29,017 bases of DNA from Euryarchaeota archaeon UBA486 (GTDB taxonomy: Archaea; Thermoplasmatota; Poseidoniia; Poseidoniales; Poseidoniaceae): positions 1 to 29,017 of the forward strand of contig DAET01000056.1 in the NCBI GenBank assembly GCA_002497765.1. The letters are read 5' to 3'. The notes beneath the pieces are model-generated. The model saw nothing but the letters and a program-made list of their open reading frames with translations. It did not search any database and was not told the DNA's origin. The translations under genes were made by a program, and so were the position numbers. This document shows positions 1 through 6,720 of the stretch, piece after piece (the first letter of the stretch is position 1; each line of letters opens with the position of its first letter).

Positions 1-42
1 CAAGGCATCCACATCCGCCGTATCCAGAGAAACAAGGAGTGA
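1..42 (+). CDS. C-terminal end of an unidentified upstream gene (partial)
   Basis: Frame 1 is open from the left edge and stops at TGA 40-42, giving a basic 13-residue tail (QGIHIRRIQRNKE). The stop overlaps the AAGGAG Shine-Dalgarno of the following glutaredoxin, which is the arrangement expected for two translationally coupled genes. Frame 2 is also open over this short distance, so the call is tentative. The fragment is too short to assign a family. Confidence 0.4.
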   Translation, partial: QGIHIRRIQRNKE

Positions 43-47
43 ACCCC

Positions 48-368
48 ATGAATTGGACCCCAGAAGAATTGCAAAGCCTCGTCGACGACCACCCCATCGT
101 GCTCTTCATGAAGGGCAGCCCAAACCAACCTCAGTGCGGGTTTTCCAACCGGGCAGCGCAAGTGCTCCAGAGCCTCGGTGAGGAGTTCGCCTCCGTGAAT
201 GTTCTCAGCGACCCACGCGCCATCCCTTCGATTTGTGCTTGGTCCGACTTCCCCACCATGCCCCAGGTGTTCGTCCACGGCGAGCTCATCGGCGGGTCGG
301 ACATCGCCCTCGAGATGTTGCAGGACGGCAGTCTTCGCGAGATGTTCGACGCCGGTCGCCAGGCTTGA
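48..368 (+). CDS. Monothiol glutaredoxin, CGFS type (Grx4/GrxD-like)
   Basis: This 106-residue protein has the monothiol glutaredoxin signature MKGSPNQPQCGFS, in which the single active-site Cys is followed by GFS. It also has the later WSDFPTMPQVF and GELIGGSDI segments, which in the family form the TP cis-Pro loop and the glutathione-binding GG-D site. Family members bind a labile [2Fe-2S] cluster at a dimer interface and act as Fe-S carriers in the cytosol. The length matches single-domain Grx4 proteins. I chose ATG 48 because AAGGAG (34-39) lies 8 nt upstream; the in-frame GTG at 39 overlaps that site. The stop is 3 bp from the end of the convergent membrane-protein gene. Most archaea lack glutathione, so the thiol cofactor used here is an open question. 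Confidence 0.93.
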   Translation: MNWTPEELQSLVDDHPIVLFMKGSPNQPQCGFSNRAAQVLQSLGEEFASVNVLSDPRAIPSICAWSDFPTMPQVFVHGELIGGSDIALEMLQDGSLREMFDAGRQA

Positions 369-371
369 GCG

Positions 372-1112
372 TCAGTTTTTGTCGTCGTCAAGCTTGAGTT
401 CGCGCGCCTTCTTCATGGCGTCTTCATCGGTGAACCAGAACGTCGGGGTTTCGCCCAGATCTTTGTCCCACTGTTGAACTGCTCGAGCAAACATCTCGCC
501 TTCAGTGTATGATTTGCACCACTTGAGGTACCAGTCGATCTGTTCCTTCATTTCTTCTTCATCATCGCCGAGTTGGCGCTTGAGCGTCTCGGCTTGAAGG
601 GCAAAGAGAACGAGCCAGATGGGTGAAAGAGCGTAGGTGGCAAACGGGTTTCGTTCGGCGTCGACGTTGCGCCATTCCGTCCACAGGGAGAAGACCTGGT
701 CGTAGAGGAAGCCAACGGTGAACACACCAAACATGACCGCCATGAAAATGGTGACCAAACCGACATAGGTGAGGGGAATGCCGAAGAGTTCGGAATCAAA
801 ACAGAACATGCCGTCGCCGCAACCGGGCTCGAAGCGCCAACGCAGGTAGGGCCAGACCAGGAGCGTGATGGTGGTCCCCCACAGGAGGAGGCTGACCACC
901 GCTTGGGATTGCTGCATTCGCCAGTACTGGCGCATCATCCATTTTTTGAAGAACGAGGGGTTCCCCGAAGGCTCATCCATGACCACAAGCCTCGGTCCAT
1001 CATACATGAAGCAATCGCAGAAACGCCTGCTGAGGGTATGGTCTCGTCCAACAATCCGCAGTGGCGTGCCCGCGAGCACATTATCTACGACGCCCCACCG
1101 AGGCCATTCCAT
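372..1112 (-). CDS. Conserved-looking membrane protein of unknown function
   Basis: I do not recognise the family. With the ATG at 1112 the product is 246 residues. A soluble N-terminal part contains AGTPLRIVGRDHTL and VVMDEPSG. Two clear hydrophobic helices follow, one around SLLLWGTTITLLVWPYL and one around PLTYVGLVTIFMAVMFGVF, with a CGDGMFC loop between them. A third hydrophobic stretch (SPIWLVLFALQ) precedes a long, strongly charged, Trp-rich tail rich in Asp, Glu and Lys (QIDWYLKWCKSY, then ELKLDDDKN). The tail probably sits in the cytoplasm. The start is uncertain: ATG 1112 has a weak purine-rich stretch upstream, while ATG 1007 and ATG 980 are in-frame alternatives. The 1112 start overlaps the divergent winged-helix start on the other strand. 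The gene end is 3 bp from the glutaredoxin stop. Confidence 0.7.
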   Translation of the reverse strand: MEWPRWGVVDNVLAGTPLRIVGRDHTLSRRFCDCFMYDGPRLVVMDEPSGNPSFFKKWMMRQYWRMQQSQAVVSLLLWGTTITLLVWPYLRWRFEPGCGDGMFCFDSELFGIPLTYVGLVTIFMAVMFGVFTVGFLYDQVFSLWTEWRNVDAERNPFATYALSPIWLVLFALQAETLKRQLGDDEEEMKEQIDWYLKWCKSYTEGEMFARAVQQWDKDLGETPTFWFTDEDAMKKARELKLDDDKN

Positions 1113-1395
1113 GGCTCGCCCTTCTCGCTGGAGTGATGAGCGAAAGGCCAACCGAGAACAGGCCGAATGGATTGTCGGCTGGCTTCGTACCAACGGCCCC
1201 GCCACCACACCAGAAATCGTTCAAGCGCTCGAGGCGGAGGGTCGAGCGGTGCGCGCTCACATTTTGCAACGGGCGCTGCGCAAGTCACCCTTTGTCCACC
1301 GCATCGGTTCCGTCGAAGGCGAGCGCGGACCGGTGAGCCGATGGGCATGGGGGCTGGATGAGGACGATGCGGGCGCTCGTGGCGGAAGTGATTGA
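1111..1395 (+). CDS. Small winged-helix-like protein
   Basis: The ATG at 1111 gives a 94-residue basic protein. Its centre reads as a helix-turn-helix: WIVGWLRTNGPATTPEIVQA, then a recognition-helix-like stretch AHILQRALRKSPFVHRIG, and a Trp-containing beta-hairpin (SRWAWG). This pattern resembles the winged helices found in small archaeal transcription factors, but I cannot place it in a named family. A GAGG about 8 nt upstream may serve as ribosome binding site. The frame stays open far upstream (to about 865), but that part is antisense to the membrane protein and looks like shadow coding. The flippase start follows 24 bp after the stop on the same strand, so the two may be co-transcribed. 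Confidence 0.65.
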   Translation: MARPSRWSDERKANREQAEWIVGWLRTNGPATTPEIVQALEAEGRAVRAHILQRALRKSPFVHRIGSVEGERGPVSRWAWGLDEDDAGARGGSD

Positions 1396-1419
1396 AAGCC
1401 TGTGCTCCGTGGGGGAATC

Positions 1420-2871
1420 ATGACCGAGACCACCGTGCGCACCCCCTCCAGCGGGCGCGACGCCTCGTGGTTGGTTGGCGCAGACTTGGCGGCCGTCGTC
1501 TTGGCCTTCATCGGGCAAATCATGCTCACGCACGCTTTGCTCGCCGAACATTACGGGTGGATGGTGCTGGCCATCGACCTGTACGCTTCGCTGTTCTTGG
1601 TCATCGATTTGGGACTCCCAACCCTGCTGGCGCGGGATGGCACGCGAGCTCCTTCCCTTGTTCCAGCCGCCGTGTGGCGCACGTACCGCTGGCAAGCCCT
1701 GGCGGCCTTGCCGTTTGTGTTCCTTGCGCTGGCCGCTCGACCCGAAGCGTGGTTGAACGTTGAGGCACCGGCGACCTTGCTCCTGTTGGCAGCGATGATC
1801 GCGCTCGTTCACGTCGCCTCCTACGCGCCGCGTTCAGGGTTGCGTGTGCTGGGGGAGGCGCGACTGGAGGCGTTGACCAAGGTCGCCGAACGGGGCGTGA
1901 CGGTCGTCGCTTACGGCGTCTTGGTGTGGCAGGGGTCCACTTCAGCCACGGCGTTTACGGCTGCGTTTCTCGGGGGAGCCATCACTGGCTGGGCTCTGGC
2001 GTTGTGGTGGTTGCTTCGAGTGGCTCCACCAGCCCAACGTGTTGATTGGGGGCGATTGGGCGAGGCTTGGGTTACGCCTCGTGCCCTCATGATGTCGGCC
2101 CTTCCCTTCGCCATCACCTTGGGCATTCTTCCGTACGTGATTCGAATTGAGAAATTCATGGTGGCCGCCTCAGGCGATGCCACCCTTGGTGCAGTGTTCC
2201 ATGTGGCGCAGTTGGCTTGGCTGGCCGGCTTGGTGGTGCCTGCGGCGATTCGTTCAGCCTTGTTGCCCGTTCTGGGTGCTGCACGGGATGACCCCACTCG
2301 CCATCAACGCGAGATGAACCAGGCGACGGACCTGTGTTTTGGATTGCTCCCCTACGGCTTGTTCGGTGGCTATCTCATCATGACGGTGTTCGCACCCTTG
2401 GCGTTTCCATCATCCTACCTCGACGGCACCTACGGTGCATCGGCCGTTGACGTGTTCACCGTCCTGCTGGCCGGTTGGGCCCTGACGCTGCTGGCCACGC
2501 CAACGTACACCAGCCTCATGGCCGGACCTCGACCTTGGCGGTTCACGCTGTTCATCGTGCTCGTGCTGCTGGCAGCCGTCCTGTTTGGCTACGTCTTGGT
2601 GATGCAAGGGCCGACGGACCCCGGGCAGAAATTGTTCGCTGCTGCGGTGGCCAGCTCCCTCTCTGCGGGTGTGTTGCTGATACTTTCATGGCACATGAGC
2701 GAGGGATGGGCGTTGGTTCGAGAGCGACAGGACGATTGGGCGCTGGCCTTGCTGGGTACGACGTTGGTGGTGGTTGGCCTGGTGTCAGGAACCACCTGGT
2801 GGGTGTTGGGTCTCCCGCTCTTTCTCTTCACGCCACGAGGCTGGCAAGCAGTTCGCTCCACCCTTGACTGA
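1420..2871 (+). CDS. Polysaccharide/lipid-linked oligosaccharide flippase (MOP superfamily, Wzx-like)
   Basis: This 483-residue, very hydrophobic protein has about 12-14 membrane helices. Its N-terminal organisation is typical of Wzx/RfbX-type flippases: a first helix (LVGADLAAVVLAFIGQIML), then an early loop EHYGWMVLAIDLYASLFLVI with DLGLPTLLARDG. In the family this DLGL/ARDG region is a hallmark (compare DxGLxxxxxR in many Wzx proteins). The expected job is moving a lipid-linked glycan across the cytoplasmic membrane. I chose ATG 1420 because GGGGGA lies just upstream; GTG 1402 is an alternative. The 3' end overlaps the convergent glycosyltransferase gene by 44 bp, and a shared role in surface glycan synthesis is inferred from that neighbour. 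Confidence 0.85.
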   Translation: MTETTVRTPSSGRDASWLVGADLAAVVLAFIGQIMLTHALLAEHYGWMVLAIDLYASLFLVIDLGLPTLLARDGTRAPSLVPAAVWRTYRWQALAALPFVFLALAARPEAWLNVEAPATLLLLAAMIALVHVASYAPRSGLRVLGEARLEALTKVAERGVTVVAYGVLVWQGSTSATAFTAAFLGGAITGWALALWWLLRVAPPAQRVDWGRLGEAWVTPRALMMSALPFAITLGILPYVIRIEKFMVAASGDATLGAVFHVAQLAWLAGLVVPAAIRSALLPVLGAARDDPTRHQREMNQATDLCFGLLPYGLFGGYLIMTVFAPLAFPSSYLDGTYGASAVDVFTVLLAGWALTLLATPTYTSLMAGPRPWRFTLFIVLVLLAAVLFGYVLVMQGPTDPGQKLFAAAVASSLSAGVLLILSWHMSEGWALVRERQDDWALALLGTTLVVVGLVSGTTWWVLGLPLFLFTPRGWQAVRSTLD

Positions 2872-3922
2872 CGGTTTCCTTCGAGGCGAAGGCCAGCCGT
2901 TCTTCCACGGTGGTGTCTTCTGTCCAACCCGCTCGGAGCGCTGCTTCGATACCGTCAGCCAGGGCTTCAGGGTCTTCTATGCAGACCCATTCATCGGGAA
3001 GGTAGTTGCTCACCTCGCCGATGTCCACGCTGACCACGGGCGTGCCGCACAAGAGCGACTCCCTCGCCACGAGCGGGCCGGCTTCTCGTGTCGAGGTGAT
3101 GAGCGTGACATCAGCGGTCAGCATGCGGTCGTAGACGATATCGCGTGGTTGATGGCGCAACGAGGTGATGCCCACCATCCACCCGCGTTGCTCCAGTGCT
3201 TCACCTGTTTGAAGCGCCAACAAGTGGCGTTTCTCCGGCCGTCTGGGATCGGCGGGAAACAGGATGTCAATGGGTTCTTTTTTCCACGCTTTTTTCATCG
3301 GTGCAACCCGTCGTCGCCATTCCTTGTGAATCGCTGTTACGCAAGGAACGGTCGCCAAACGCTTCGGTGGAGAGGGAAGGCCGCCAGCGATGGTGGCCAA
3401 TCGGTCGGTAGCACAGACCAGGAGGTCGCACGACGCCACCGAGGCGCTGATGTTGCTTTCAACGCCCTTCAGCCCAAGGCCCACGTCGAGGTCGTAACCA
3501 TGCACGACGCCGACCCATGGGACGCTCCAGCGCGTAGCGAGTCGTTGGGCAAGGTTCGCGACCGGCCAGAGCGTGTGGCACAGGATGATCTCCGGTCGCC
3601 AATTGCCCAGTTGTTTCTCCACCCATGCTGCCTTCCGGCGGACGCTGGACACCGTGAGGCGAGGGTACGGGTGGTCTGGCAGGGCGAAGAAACGGGGGAC
3701 AAGGATGTCGGTTTCGTTGTGGAGCCAACGCTTCGGGGCCTTGGCCACGCCCATCATGGTGGAGCGCCGTGCTTCAGCGTAGCGCGGCATGTGAGGAAGC
3801 GGGTTGACCACCTTCACGTCGTGACCGAGTTCGCGGAGGAGCTGAACGTGGTCCTCAACGAAGACACCCCGTGTTGGGTTCCTCGGGACGGGGTAGAGCA
3901 GCGAGACGACGAGAATCCGAAT
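2828..3922 (-). CDS. GT4-family glycosyltransferase with probable ATT start codon
   Basis: A retaining GT-B glycosyltransferase of 364 residues. The donor-binding EX7E motif is visible at about residues 280-288 (REAGPLVARESLLCGTPVV), preceded by a Rossmann strand with DILFPADPRRPEKRH. An acceptor-domain loop, VGVVHGYDLDVGLGL, is also present. The first conventional start is GTG 3817, but that removes the family's first beta strand and helix. In-frame upstream sequence translates as RILVVSLLYPVPRNPTRGVF and EDHVQLLRELGHDV, a textbook GT4 N-terminus. The only stop-free room lies between the epimerase TGA (3937-3935) and this segment. It contains no ATG, GTG or TTG, only ATC 3928, ATT 3922 and ATT 3916. 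ATT 3922 lies 7 nt after GGAGG and gives the expected MRILVV start. The 3' end overlaps the convergent flippase gene by 44 bp. Confidence 0.88.
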   Translation of the reverse strand: MRILVVSLLYPVPRNPTRGVFVEDHVQLLRELGHDVKVVNPLPHMPRYAEARRSTMMGVAKAPKRWLHNETDILVPRFFALPDHPYPRLTVSSVRRKAAWVEKQLGNWRPEIILCHTLWPVANLAQRLATRWSVPWVGVVHGYDLDVGLGLKGVESNISASVASCDLLVCATDRLATIAGGLPSPPKRLATVPCVTAIHKEWRRRVAPMKKAWKKEPIDILFPADPRRPEKRHLLALQTGEALEQRGWMVGITSLRHQPRDIVYDRMLTADVTLITSTREAGPLVARESLLCGTPVVSVDIGEVSNYLPDEWVCIEDPEALADGIEAALRAGWTEDTTVEERLAFASKETVSQGWSELLASLVA

Positions 3923-3929
3923 GGAGATG

Positions 3930-3937
3930 CCTCCTCA
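3930..3937 (-). promoter_or_regulatory. Shine-Dalgarno overlapping the rpe stop, deciding the ATT start of the glycosyltransferase
   Basis: The minus strand reads TGAGGAGG here; its first three bases are the epimerase stop codon. A 7-nt spacer (catctcc) separates GGAGG from ATT 3922-3920. This is ideal spacing for ribosome binding and supports translational coupling between the two genes. Confidence 0.75.
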
Positions 3938-4606
3938 GTTGAGCGCTTGATGAATGTCGGCGAGGTTCTCGGCCACGCTGGCTCGGTCGTTGAACAGGCC
4001 GGAACCGACGACGCAGTTGGTAACGCCCCAGTCGCGCAGCATGGCGATGTTGTGCGCCTTCACGCCACCGTCCACTTGGATTTGGACCGGGCGTCCACCG
4101 CTGGCCACTTGTTCCTCGATAGCAGCTGCCAACCGGCGAATTTTCGCCTCCACGTTGGGAATGAACGATTGCCCACCAAACCCGGGGTTCACGCTCATGA
4201 TGAGCACCAAATCCACTTCGCTCAGCACTTCCAAGGCGGCCTCAACGGGGGTCGCCGGGTTCAACACGACGCCGACCGTGGCGCCACCTTGTCGAATCGC
4301 ACCGAGCAGGCGGTGGAGGTGCTTGACGGCTTCAACGTGCACCGAGAGATGGTTGCAACCCGCGTCGATGTAATCTTGGAAACAAGCTTCGGCGTTTTCA
4401 ACCATCAGGTGAGCATCAAAAATGGCATCGGGGCCAAGCGCTTTTCGCAGGCTTCGAATCACTGGTGGGCCGAAGGTGAGGTTGGGGACAAAGTTGCCGT
4501 CCATGACGTCGAGATGAAGCCAATCAAGGCCCGCATCAATCGCTTCATTGCAGTCGGTGGCCAGGTCGGCGAGGTCGGCGGTGAGGACACTGGGTGCAAT
4601 GATCAT
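3935..4606 (-). CDS. rpe: Ribulose-phosphate 3-epimerase
   Basis: A 223-residue TIM-barrel enzyme that interconverts D-ribulose 5-phosphate and D-xylulose 5-phosphate in the pentose phosphate pathway. Family hallmarks appear in order: IIAPSVLTADLADL at the start, HLDVMDGNFVPNLTFGP (metal-ligand His and catalytic Asp), DAHLMVENAE, NPATPVEAAL, MSVNPGFGGQSFIPN (phosphate and active-site loop), QVDGGVKAHNI and VVGSGLFN (phosphate-binding end of the barrel). Length and motifs are complete. ATG 4606 follows GAGGGATGAC, a good ribosome binding site; longer in-frame starts up to 4681 add sequence without homology. The gene is probably the first of a two-gene operon with the glycosyltransferase. Confidence 0.97.
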   Translation of the reverse strand: MIIAPSVLTADLADLATDCNEAIDAGLDWLHLDVMDGNFVPNLTFGPPVIRSLRKALGPDAIFDAHLMVENAEACFQDYIDAGCNHLSVHVEAVKHLHRLLGAIRQGGATVGVVLNPATPVEAALEVLSEVDLVLIMSVNPGFGGQSFIPNVEAKIRRLAAAIEEQVASGGRPVQIQVDGGVKAHNIAMLRDWGVTNCVVGSGLFNDRASVAENLADIHQALN

Positions 4607-4684
4607 GTCATCCCTCAGGGCTTGCCAGTGGTCGCCATTTGAAGAGACTTGCCTTTTTTGATGCCATCCGATTTGGCGCAAACG

Positions 4685-4693
4685 CCTATAATG
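4685..4693 (+). promoter_or_regulatory. Candidate TATA box for thioredoxin
   Basis: CCTATAATG lies in the 117-bp gap between the divergent epimerase and thioredoxin starts. An archaeal start site about 26 nt downstream would fall near 4712-4716. That leaves a leader of roughly 10 nt containing AGGTGA in front of ATG 4724. No convincing box was seen for the opposite direction. Confidence 0.4.
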
Positions 4694-4723
4694 CGTCCTC
4701 TTGACGGGGTTTTAGGTGAAGAC

Positions 4724-5053
4724 ATGGGCGAAGTGAGAAACGTCAGCGACAGCGAATTCAGCGACACCGTCAACGAAACCGAATGGGTCATCGTCGATTT
4801 TTGGGCCCCGTGGTGTGCACCGTGCAAAGCCATCGGACCCGTTTTGGAAGCCGTTGCCGAGGAGCGAGAAATTCTCGTGGCCAAGGTTGACACCGAGCAG
4901 AACACCGCCACCGCCGCTCAGTTGGGCGTTCGAAGCATCCCCGCCCTCTTCATGTACCGCAACGGGACCATCGTATCTCAGAAAACGGGCAGCATGCCCA
5001 AGGCCAAACTCCTCGCTTGGATTGACGAGGTCATGACGGCCGACGATTTCTGA
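4724..5053 (+). CDS. trxA: Thioredoxin
   Basis: A 109-residue single-domain thioredoxin, a cytosolic protein-disulfide reductase. The active site is FWAPWCAPCKAIGPVLE, with redox pair WCAPC (variant of WCGPC). It is followed by VAKVDTEQNTATAAQLGVRS, the cis-Pro loop IPALFMYRNG, and a C-terminal helix. ATG 4724 was chosen because AGGTGA sits 5-6 nt upstream and the protein then has the family's normal length; upstream in-frame ATGs at 4649 and 4661 add no thioredoxin sequence. Thioredoxin reductase is not in the window. The stop lies 2 bp from the end of the convergent ATPase gene. Confidence 0.96.
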   Translation: MGEVRNVSDSEFSDTVNETEWVIVDFWAPWCAPCKAIGPVLEAVAEEREILVAKVDTEQNTATAAQLGVRSIPALFMYRNGTIVSQKTGSMPKAKLLAWIDEVMTADDF

Positions 5054-5055
5054 AG

Positions 5056-6627
5056 TCAGGACAAGCGGCTTTTCCGCTCCTCTTGCTGCTCGCCCACATC
5101 GCGTAACAAGCGTTCCCTCAAGGCCTCGTGGAGCCACATGCCTTCTTCAAGCTCCAGCAACAATCCGTGCTTTAGCAAATTTTCTGGCGGCGTACCGTTC
5201 CAACCGACCCCGCTCGCCAGTGTATCCCAAGGGACGGGTGCTTCTGCGACAGCCAGCGTTGCCAGCAGTTCCTTTTCCTTGTCGGGCAATCGAAGGAGGA
5301 TCTCCTCGTCGAGGAACCGGAGCCAATCTTTGTGCGTGGGCTGGCCGTACAATTCCAGTAATTCCATCGCAAGCGGGTGACCGCCGGTGGCGGCATGAAC
5401 GTCTTCCGCAGGCGGCGTTTCTCCACCTTCAAGGTTCGAGAGCCACGCTTCGGTCGCCTCGAGGCTGAGGCCTTTGAGCGGGAGTTCGCGAACGGTGTCA
5501 CGGATGTGGACATCCCGGCGGTCGTAGACGCTGAGTTCCGTGCGAGACACGAGCAGGACACGAAGCGGCCCTTTCTGAGCCAGTTGCAACAAAGAACCGA
5601 GCAGGTGTCGGGCTTTCTCGCTGATATGGTGCACGTCGTCCAGCACGATGAGCCAGTACGGCGGTGGGCCGCCAACGCTGTCTTTGAAACGCTCACGGAT
5701 GGTGTTGGCGTCGGTCATGTAAGCCATCAGTCGGCGGCGCCAGGCATCCACATCCATGTCGGCGCCTGGCGTCAGCGGTAAGGTCTCAATGATGCGGTAC
5801 GGGTCGTGCGTTTCGTCGATCCCAAACCGATGGAGCAGGCTGGTGGCCAGCCCCAAGGCTCGGTCCCATGGCTGGCAGGTGTACCAGCACACGGAGAGGT
5901 GTGGGTCGGTTTCCATGTGCTGATGGAGCCAGTGCGCGATGAGCGTTGATTTCCCAATCCCGGCAATGCCGTGAACCACCATGCAAGGGTGCCGGTCGGC
6001 AAACCATGCGTGCAGGGTGTCCAATTCGGCGTCTCGGCCGTACACCGGGCGCGTGGGCGGCGGCTGGTTCGCATAGGTCGCATGAACACCCACCAGTGGC
6101 GTCAACCGGCCGGGTTCGGGCAGGTTGTCGTCGTTTGATTTCCGAATGCTTCCGAAGCGGATGTCACCGTAGGTCAGCACCCCTTCGTGTTGGGCGTGGA
6201 GAAGAATCTGCAGCAGCGTCAGATCGGTTTCGAGAAGTCCCGGGGCTTCTGAGGCCTTGACCTCCAACAATTCCCCGTCCATGTTTCGAACCAGCACTTT
6301 CGTGTCGTCCAAGGCCACTCGACGCTGACGTGCACGAAGACGACCTTCTTCGGTCAATTGCCAGGTCTTTTGACGTCGTTCATCGCCTTGCACGGCGCGT
6401 GTGTGTTCCTCCACGAGGAGGTCCTTCAGGAGGTCGCGCATCGTCCGACTCACGTTGGGTGGATGTTGGGCGCACGCCTCGGCGATACCGGGACGGGTGA
6501 GGGCGGGTGGAACCATGTAGCGATCTGCCCATTCGTCGTTGGCCAGCAGGTGGAGCAACACCCTGTCTTTGGCAGCGACGTTGACCTTCGGAATGTCGCC
6601 CGCCATGCGTTGCGGTGCCTTCTCCAT
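5056..6627 (-). CDS. STAND-type P-loop ATPase with N-terminal winged helix
   Basis: A 523-residue protein. Residues about 15-105 form a MarR-like winged helix (RVLLHLLANDEWADRY, then NVSRTMRDLLKDLLVEE and a WQLTEEGRLRARQRR wing). A linker and a VYGRDAELDTLHAWF entry follow. The nucleotide-binding domain has Walker A GIAGIGKST (about 220-228), Walker B YWLIVLDDVHH (about 324-334), a sensor arginine in LLVSRTE (about 362), and GGHPLAMELLE (about 415-425), which corresponds to the GxPL motif of STAND NTPases. A helical part follows, with no obvious long repeat sensor. Proteins of this class usually act as ATP-switched signalling or transcription regulators, with the winged helix as likely DNA-binding output; here that is inferred. 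ATG 6606 is an alternative start. It is divergent from the WD40 surface protein across an AT-rich gap. Confidence 0.85.
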   Translation of the reverse strand: MEKAPQRMAGDIPKVNVAAKDRVLLHLLANDEWADRYMVPPALTRPGIAEACAQHPPNVSRTMRDLLKDLLVEEHTRAVQGDERRQKTWQLTEEGRLRARQRRVALDDTKVLVRNMDGELLEVKASEAPGLLETDLTLLQILLHAQHEGVLTYGDIRFGSIRKSNDDNLPEPGRLTPLVGVHATYANQPPPTRPVYGRDAELDTLHAWFADRHPCMVVHGIAGIGKSTLIAHWLHQHMETDPHLSVCWYTCQPWDRALGLATSLLHRFGIDETHDPYRIIETLPLTPGADMDVDAWRRRLMAYMTDANTIRERFKDSVGGPPPYWLIVLDDVHHISEKARHLLGSLLQLAQKGPLRVLLVSRTELSVYDRRDVHIRDTVRELPLKGLSLEATEAWLSNLEGGETPPAEDVHAATGGHPLAMELLELYGQPTHKDWLRFLDEEILLRLPDKEKELLATLAVAEAPVPWDTLASGVGWNGTPPENLLKHGLLLELEEGMWLHEALRERLLRDVGEQQEERKSRLS

Positions 6628-6692
6628 GTGTTCAAGACTTTGTTCTCTTGTTGCCTAACCAATTTTTTTGTTTGAGCATTTATGCAAAAAGC

Positions 6693-6702
6693 ACTTTATA
6701 TT
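6693..6702 (+). promoter_or_regulatory. TATA box of the WD40/type-3-repeat protein gene
   Basis: ACTTTATATT lies in an AT-rich divergent intergenic region (6628-6720) that also holds an A/T run at 6661-6669. A transcript beginning 23-27 nt downstream of the box centre starts at about 6721-6725. That makes ATG 6721 leaderless and rules out ATG 6682. The A/T run may also serve the minus-strand ATPase gene. Confidence 0.5.
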
Positions 6703-6720
6703 GAGAATCAAGCCATGGTC

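Noticed and set aside
2774..4642. 622-residue plus-strand open frame opposite the glycosyltransferase and epimerase genes
   Set aside because: It is antisense to two clearly recognised genes, shows no family features, and arises from GC-rich codon bias.
4686..4691. TATAAT hexamer resembling a bacterial -10 box
   Set aside because: No matching -35 at proper spacing is evident and the genome is archaeal; a TATA-box reading is more consistent.
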